From an uncultured Propioniciclava sp. (GTDB lineage: Bacteria > Actinomycetota > Actinomycetes > Propionibacteriales > Propionibacteriaceae), in contig CALMPQ010000395.1 of the NCBI GenBank assembly GCA_937872005.1, forward strand, positions 1 to 7,716: a DNA stretch of 7,716 bases, given 5' to 3'. A program made the translations under genes and the position numbers. How positions within the stretch are numbered: the stretch's first letter is position 1; every line of letters begins with the position of its first letter. The notes under the pieces were generated by a model. It ran no database searches. It had not been told where the DNA came from and saw only the letters and a program-made list of their open reading frames with translations. Of the stretch, positions 6,165-7,716 are shown piece after piece.

Positions 6165-7070
6165 TCACCCTAGCCAGTCGACCCACCCACCATGGGGGCT
6201 GCACCGGGCCACGGGCTCGCCGTCGAGCGCCAGCACGAAGAACGGACGCCCGTCGTCCGGCACGCGGCCCCTCAGCTCGGTGACGACCGTCGGCCCCTCG
6301 AAGCTCACCCACCGGGCGCCGGAGCGCTTGATCGTTGCGACGACGGCGTCGCGGTCTGTTCGGGGGAGGTAGGCCAGTGTCGCCGAGTGGAACACCACCG
6401 GCGTCGCCCCGAGCGTGGCGGCGGTGGCGAGCTCGGCGTCGAGGAAGGCGGGCAGGTCGTCGGGCAGCGTCCCGCGCCGGACGGGCGGCGGATCGACCGC
6501 GGCGATGGCCAGAGCGGCAGCGAGACGGGCCTCACGCTCGTCCTCGCCGGGCCAGACGAGTGCCTGCAACCAGCGGGCGTCCTCGGGCGAGGAGGCGTCG
6601 AGGGGGTTGGCGTCCAGCCCGGCGCGGTGGGCGATCTCAAGATCGGCGTCCAGCCACGGGTAGCGGTCGGGCAACAGGCACAGGCCCGCGGACGCCCCGA
6701 GCTCCAGCAGGGCGACCGGTTGGGGAAGGGAGGCGAAGACGGGGGTGAGCACGGCGAGGCGTCCGGGCTCGTTGGTCTGGGTGAACCGAGTGAGGATGAG
6801 GCGTTCGATGGCGGCCCAGTGGGCGTCGACCCACGCGAGGAACGCGGGCCCGCCCACGAGGGGACCGTCGAGGTACTTGATCGCGCCGAGGAAGAGGTTG
6901 GGCTGGCGCTTCAGGCCGGGCAGTGCGTCGAGGCGCGCGCACAGGGCAGGGGTGTCGGCGACCCAGCGGCACAGCGCGCCCCACGTGGGCGAGGTGGGGT
7001 CGGCCTCGCCGGCGAACCAGCGGTACAGCTCGTCGATCGGCATGGTCGCGTAGGCGTGGGCGCCCTTCAT
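6165..7070 (-). CDS. DUF2332 family protein, possibly SAM-methyltransferase-like
   Basis: 301-aa protein of the DUF2332 family, which is common in actinobacteria and has no established function. Recognisable blocks are DELYRWFAGEA (13-23), LPGLKRQPNLFLGAIKYL (50-67), VALLELGASAGLCLLPDRYPW (119-139), GLDANPLD (151-158), WLQALVWPGEDE (167-178), VVFHSATLAYLPRTDRD (225-241) and the tail PHGGWVDWL (292-300). ELGASAGL resembles the glycine-rich motif I of Rossmann methyltransferases, so a SAM-dependent activity is plausible but unproven. Between DRY and GLDANPLD there are only about 12 residues, whereas relatives I recall carry a longer insert there, so this is a compact member. Start ATG 7070 has TATCCT 7 nt upstream and no Shine-Dalgarno; ATG 7043 is a shorter alternative. 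The gene is divergent from cysE and upstream of the HAD phosphatase, with which it is probably co-transcribed. Confidence 0.82.
   Translation of the reverse strand: MKGAHAYATMPIDELYRWFAGEADPTSPTWGALCRWVADTPALCARLDALPGLKRQPNLFLGAIKYLDGPLVGGPAFLAWVDAHWAAIERLILTRFTQTNEPGRLAVLTPVFASLPQPVALLELGASAGLCLLPDRYPWLDADLEIAHRAGLDANPLDASSPEDARWLQALVWPGEDEREARLAAALAIAAVDPPPVRRGTLPDDLPAFLDAELATAATLGATPVVFHSATLAYLPRTDRDAVVATIKRSGARWVSFEGPTVVTELRGRVPDDGRPFFVLALDGEPVARCSPHGGWVDWLG
6167..6172 (-). promoter_or_regulatory. Candidate -10 element (TAGGGT) before the HAD gene
   Basis: TAGGGT on the minus strand ends 7 nt before the GTG at 6159 and fits the actinobacterial TANNNT -10. That spacing would give a leaderless or nearly leaderless transcript. 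It lies across the last codons and stop of DUF2332, so it would be an internal promoter. The same bases also include the AGGG that could serve as ribosome binding site, so the two readings compete. Confidence 0.35.
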
Positions 7071-7077
7071 GGCGGAC

Positions 7078-7083
7078 AGGATA
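7078..7083 (-). promoter_or_regulatory. Candidate -10 element (TATCCT) for DUF2332
   Basis: TATCCT on the minus strand, 7 nt before the ATG at 7070, matches TANNNT. The missing Shine-Dalgarno fits a leaderless mRNA. No convincing -35 is seen 16-18 nt upstream, which is usual for many actinobacterial promoters. Confidence 0.5.
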
Positions 7084-7104
7084 CGGCGCTGTTGTCGGGG
7101 GCTT

Positions 7105-7110
7105 TACGCT
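7105..7110 (+). promoter_or_regulatory. Candidate -10 element (TACGCT) for cysE
   Basis: TACGCT ends 6 nt before the cysE ATG and matches TANNNT; the gap is GGCGCC, with no Shine-Dalgarno. A leaderless transcript starting at or next to the A of ATG is expected. No clear -35 hexamer is visible. The 46-bp divergent gap (7071-7116) holds nothing else that I could recognise. Confidence 0.5.
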
Positions 7111-7116
7111 GGCGCC

Positions 7117-7716
7117 ATGACGCAGCCGGTTCCTGACCACGACATCTGGGGCACCATCCGCGCCGAGGCGGAGCGGGACATGCTCGCCGAGCCCACGCTG
7201 GGCGGGTTCCTGCACGAGACGATCCTGCGGCACCACTCGTTGATGGAGGCGCTCGGCAGCCTGCTGGCCCACAAGCTGTCGAACCCCGTGATGTCGGCGC
7301 TGACGCTGCTCGACCTGGTCGAGGAGGCGTTCGCCGGCGACCACTACATCGAGGAGTCGGTGCTCGCCGACCTGCAGGCCGTCGTGACGCGCGACCCGGC
7401 CACCCGGGGGTACTCGCAGCCGCTGCTGTACTTCAAGGGGTTCCACGCGATCCAGAGCTTCCGGATCGCGCACCACTTCTGGGTGTCGGAGCGCCACGCG
7501 CTGGCCCTGTGGCTGCAGTCGCGGATCTCGGAGGTGTTCGCCGTCGACATCCACCCCGGCGCGCGCATCGGGCGGGGCATCATGTTCGACCACGCGACGT
7601 CGGTCGTGATCGGTGAGACCGCCGTGATCGAGGACGACTTCTCGATGCTGCACGAGGTCACCCTCGGCGGCACCGGCAAGGTGGGCGGCGACCGGCATCC
7701 GAAGATCGGACGCGGC
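7117..7716 (+). CDS. cysE: Serine O-acetyltransferase, long (E. coli-like) form; 3' end outside window
   Basis: Catalyses acetyl-CoA plus L-serine to O-acetyl-L-serine, the first committed step of cysteine synthesis, in the cytoplasm, usually as a hexamer with CysK. The first 200 codons are present and open to the right edge. The N-terminal helical domain is clear: IWGTIRAEAERD (10-21), EPTLGGFLHETIL (25-37), ALGSLLAHKLSNPVM (45-59), then QAVVTRDPA (87-95) and SQPLLYFKGFHAIQ (100-113). The left-handed beta-helix begins with VDIHPGARIGRGIMFDHA (143-160) and continues to VTLGGTGKVGGDRHPKIG. Catalytic Asp144 and His159 match E. coli Asp143 and His158; Asp93 and Asp158 match the serine-binding aspartates. 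The N-terminal domain makes this the long E. coli type rather than the roughly 190-aa form common in Gram-positives. Roughly 70 C-terminal residues, including the feedback-sensitive tail, are missing. The ATG follows TACGCT by 6 nt. Confidence 0.95.
   Translation, partial: MTQPVPDHDIWGTIRAEAERDMLAEPTLGGFLHETILRHHSLMEALGSLLAHKLSNPVMSALTLLDLVEEAFAGDHYIEESVLADLQAVVTRDPATRGYSQPLLYFKGFHAIQSFRIAHHFWVSERHALALWLQSRISEVFAVDIHPGARIGRGIMFDHATSVVIGETAVIEDDFSMLHEVTLGGTGKVGGDRHPKIGRG

Noticed and set aside
5416..6372. 318-codon plus-strand open frame opposite the HAD gene
   Set aside because: Low-complexity Gly/Val/Arg/Gln composition, no motif, and antisense to a gene with all four HAD motifs.
7085..7116. 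GGCGC/GCGCC inverted repeat in the divergent gap as an operator
   Set aside because: Five-base arms of pure G and C, 22 bp apart, are expected by chance at this GC content.
6192..7136. 314-codon plus-strand open frame opposite DUF2332
   Set aside because: Repetitive Gly/Arg/Glu composition; the minus strand carries the recognisable DUF2332 blocks.
6637..7698. 353-codon minus-strand open frame opposite cysE
   Set aside because: His/Arg/Gln-rich shadow; cysE on the plus strand is unambiguous and simply lacks a stop inside the window.

Overview
The window is very GC-rich (by eye around 70%), densely packed and almost free of intergenic DNA. Codons end overwhelmingly in G or C, several starts are GTG, and -10-like hexamers lie 6-7 nt before start codons. 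All of this points to an actinobacterium (Actinomycetota). Protein families seen mainly in that phylum (DUF2332, a nitrobindin-like FABP protein, a YWQSGR-type helix-turn-helix regulator) agree. I cannot place the organism more finely from sequence alone. No RNA gene, mobile element, CRISPR array or origin is visible, and it reads as ordinary chromosome.

Layout, plus strand: (1) 21-1812 is a two-component pair, a membrane histidine kinase of the HisKA_3 class (possibly starting left of the window) and a NarL/LuxR-type response regulator 7 nt downstream. (2) 1836-5501 is a tight run of four genes: a nitrobindin-like heme-binding beta-barrel protein, a helix-turn-helix regulator with an uncharacterised C-terminal domain, a hypothetical protein ending in a coiled coil, and a YwrD-like gamma-glutamyltransferase-family enzyme. 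Each junction in this run is a 4-base start/stop overlap (GTGA, CTGA, ATGA). The middle one implies a non-standard CTG start for the coiled-coil protein. The run begins only 23 nt after the response regulator, so all six genes could be co-transcribed.

Minus strand: (3) 7070-5506 is a DUF2332 gene followed by a HAD-family phosphatase whose start abuts or overlaps the DUF2332 stop. It converges on the plus-strand run with only 4 bp between the two stop codons and no terminator visible. Plus strand again: (4) 7117 to the right edge is the first 200 codons of a long-form serine acetyltransferase (cysE), divergent from DUF2332 across a 46-bp gap that carries both -10 elements.

How the parts may work together: the nitrobindin-like protein suggests NO or peroxynitrite chemistry, the GGT-like enzyme acts on gamma-glutamyl or related amides, and CysE makes the cysteine precursor O-acetylserine. 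A redox or thiol theme can be imagined, but nothing in the sequence proves a functional link. The points most worth checking are the CTG start, the conserved-looking four-gene coupling, the recurrent leaderless-type start pattern, and the missing alpha-amino-binding acidic residue in the GGT-like enzyme. I found no clearly novel defence or mobile system.
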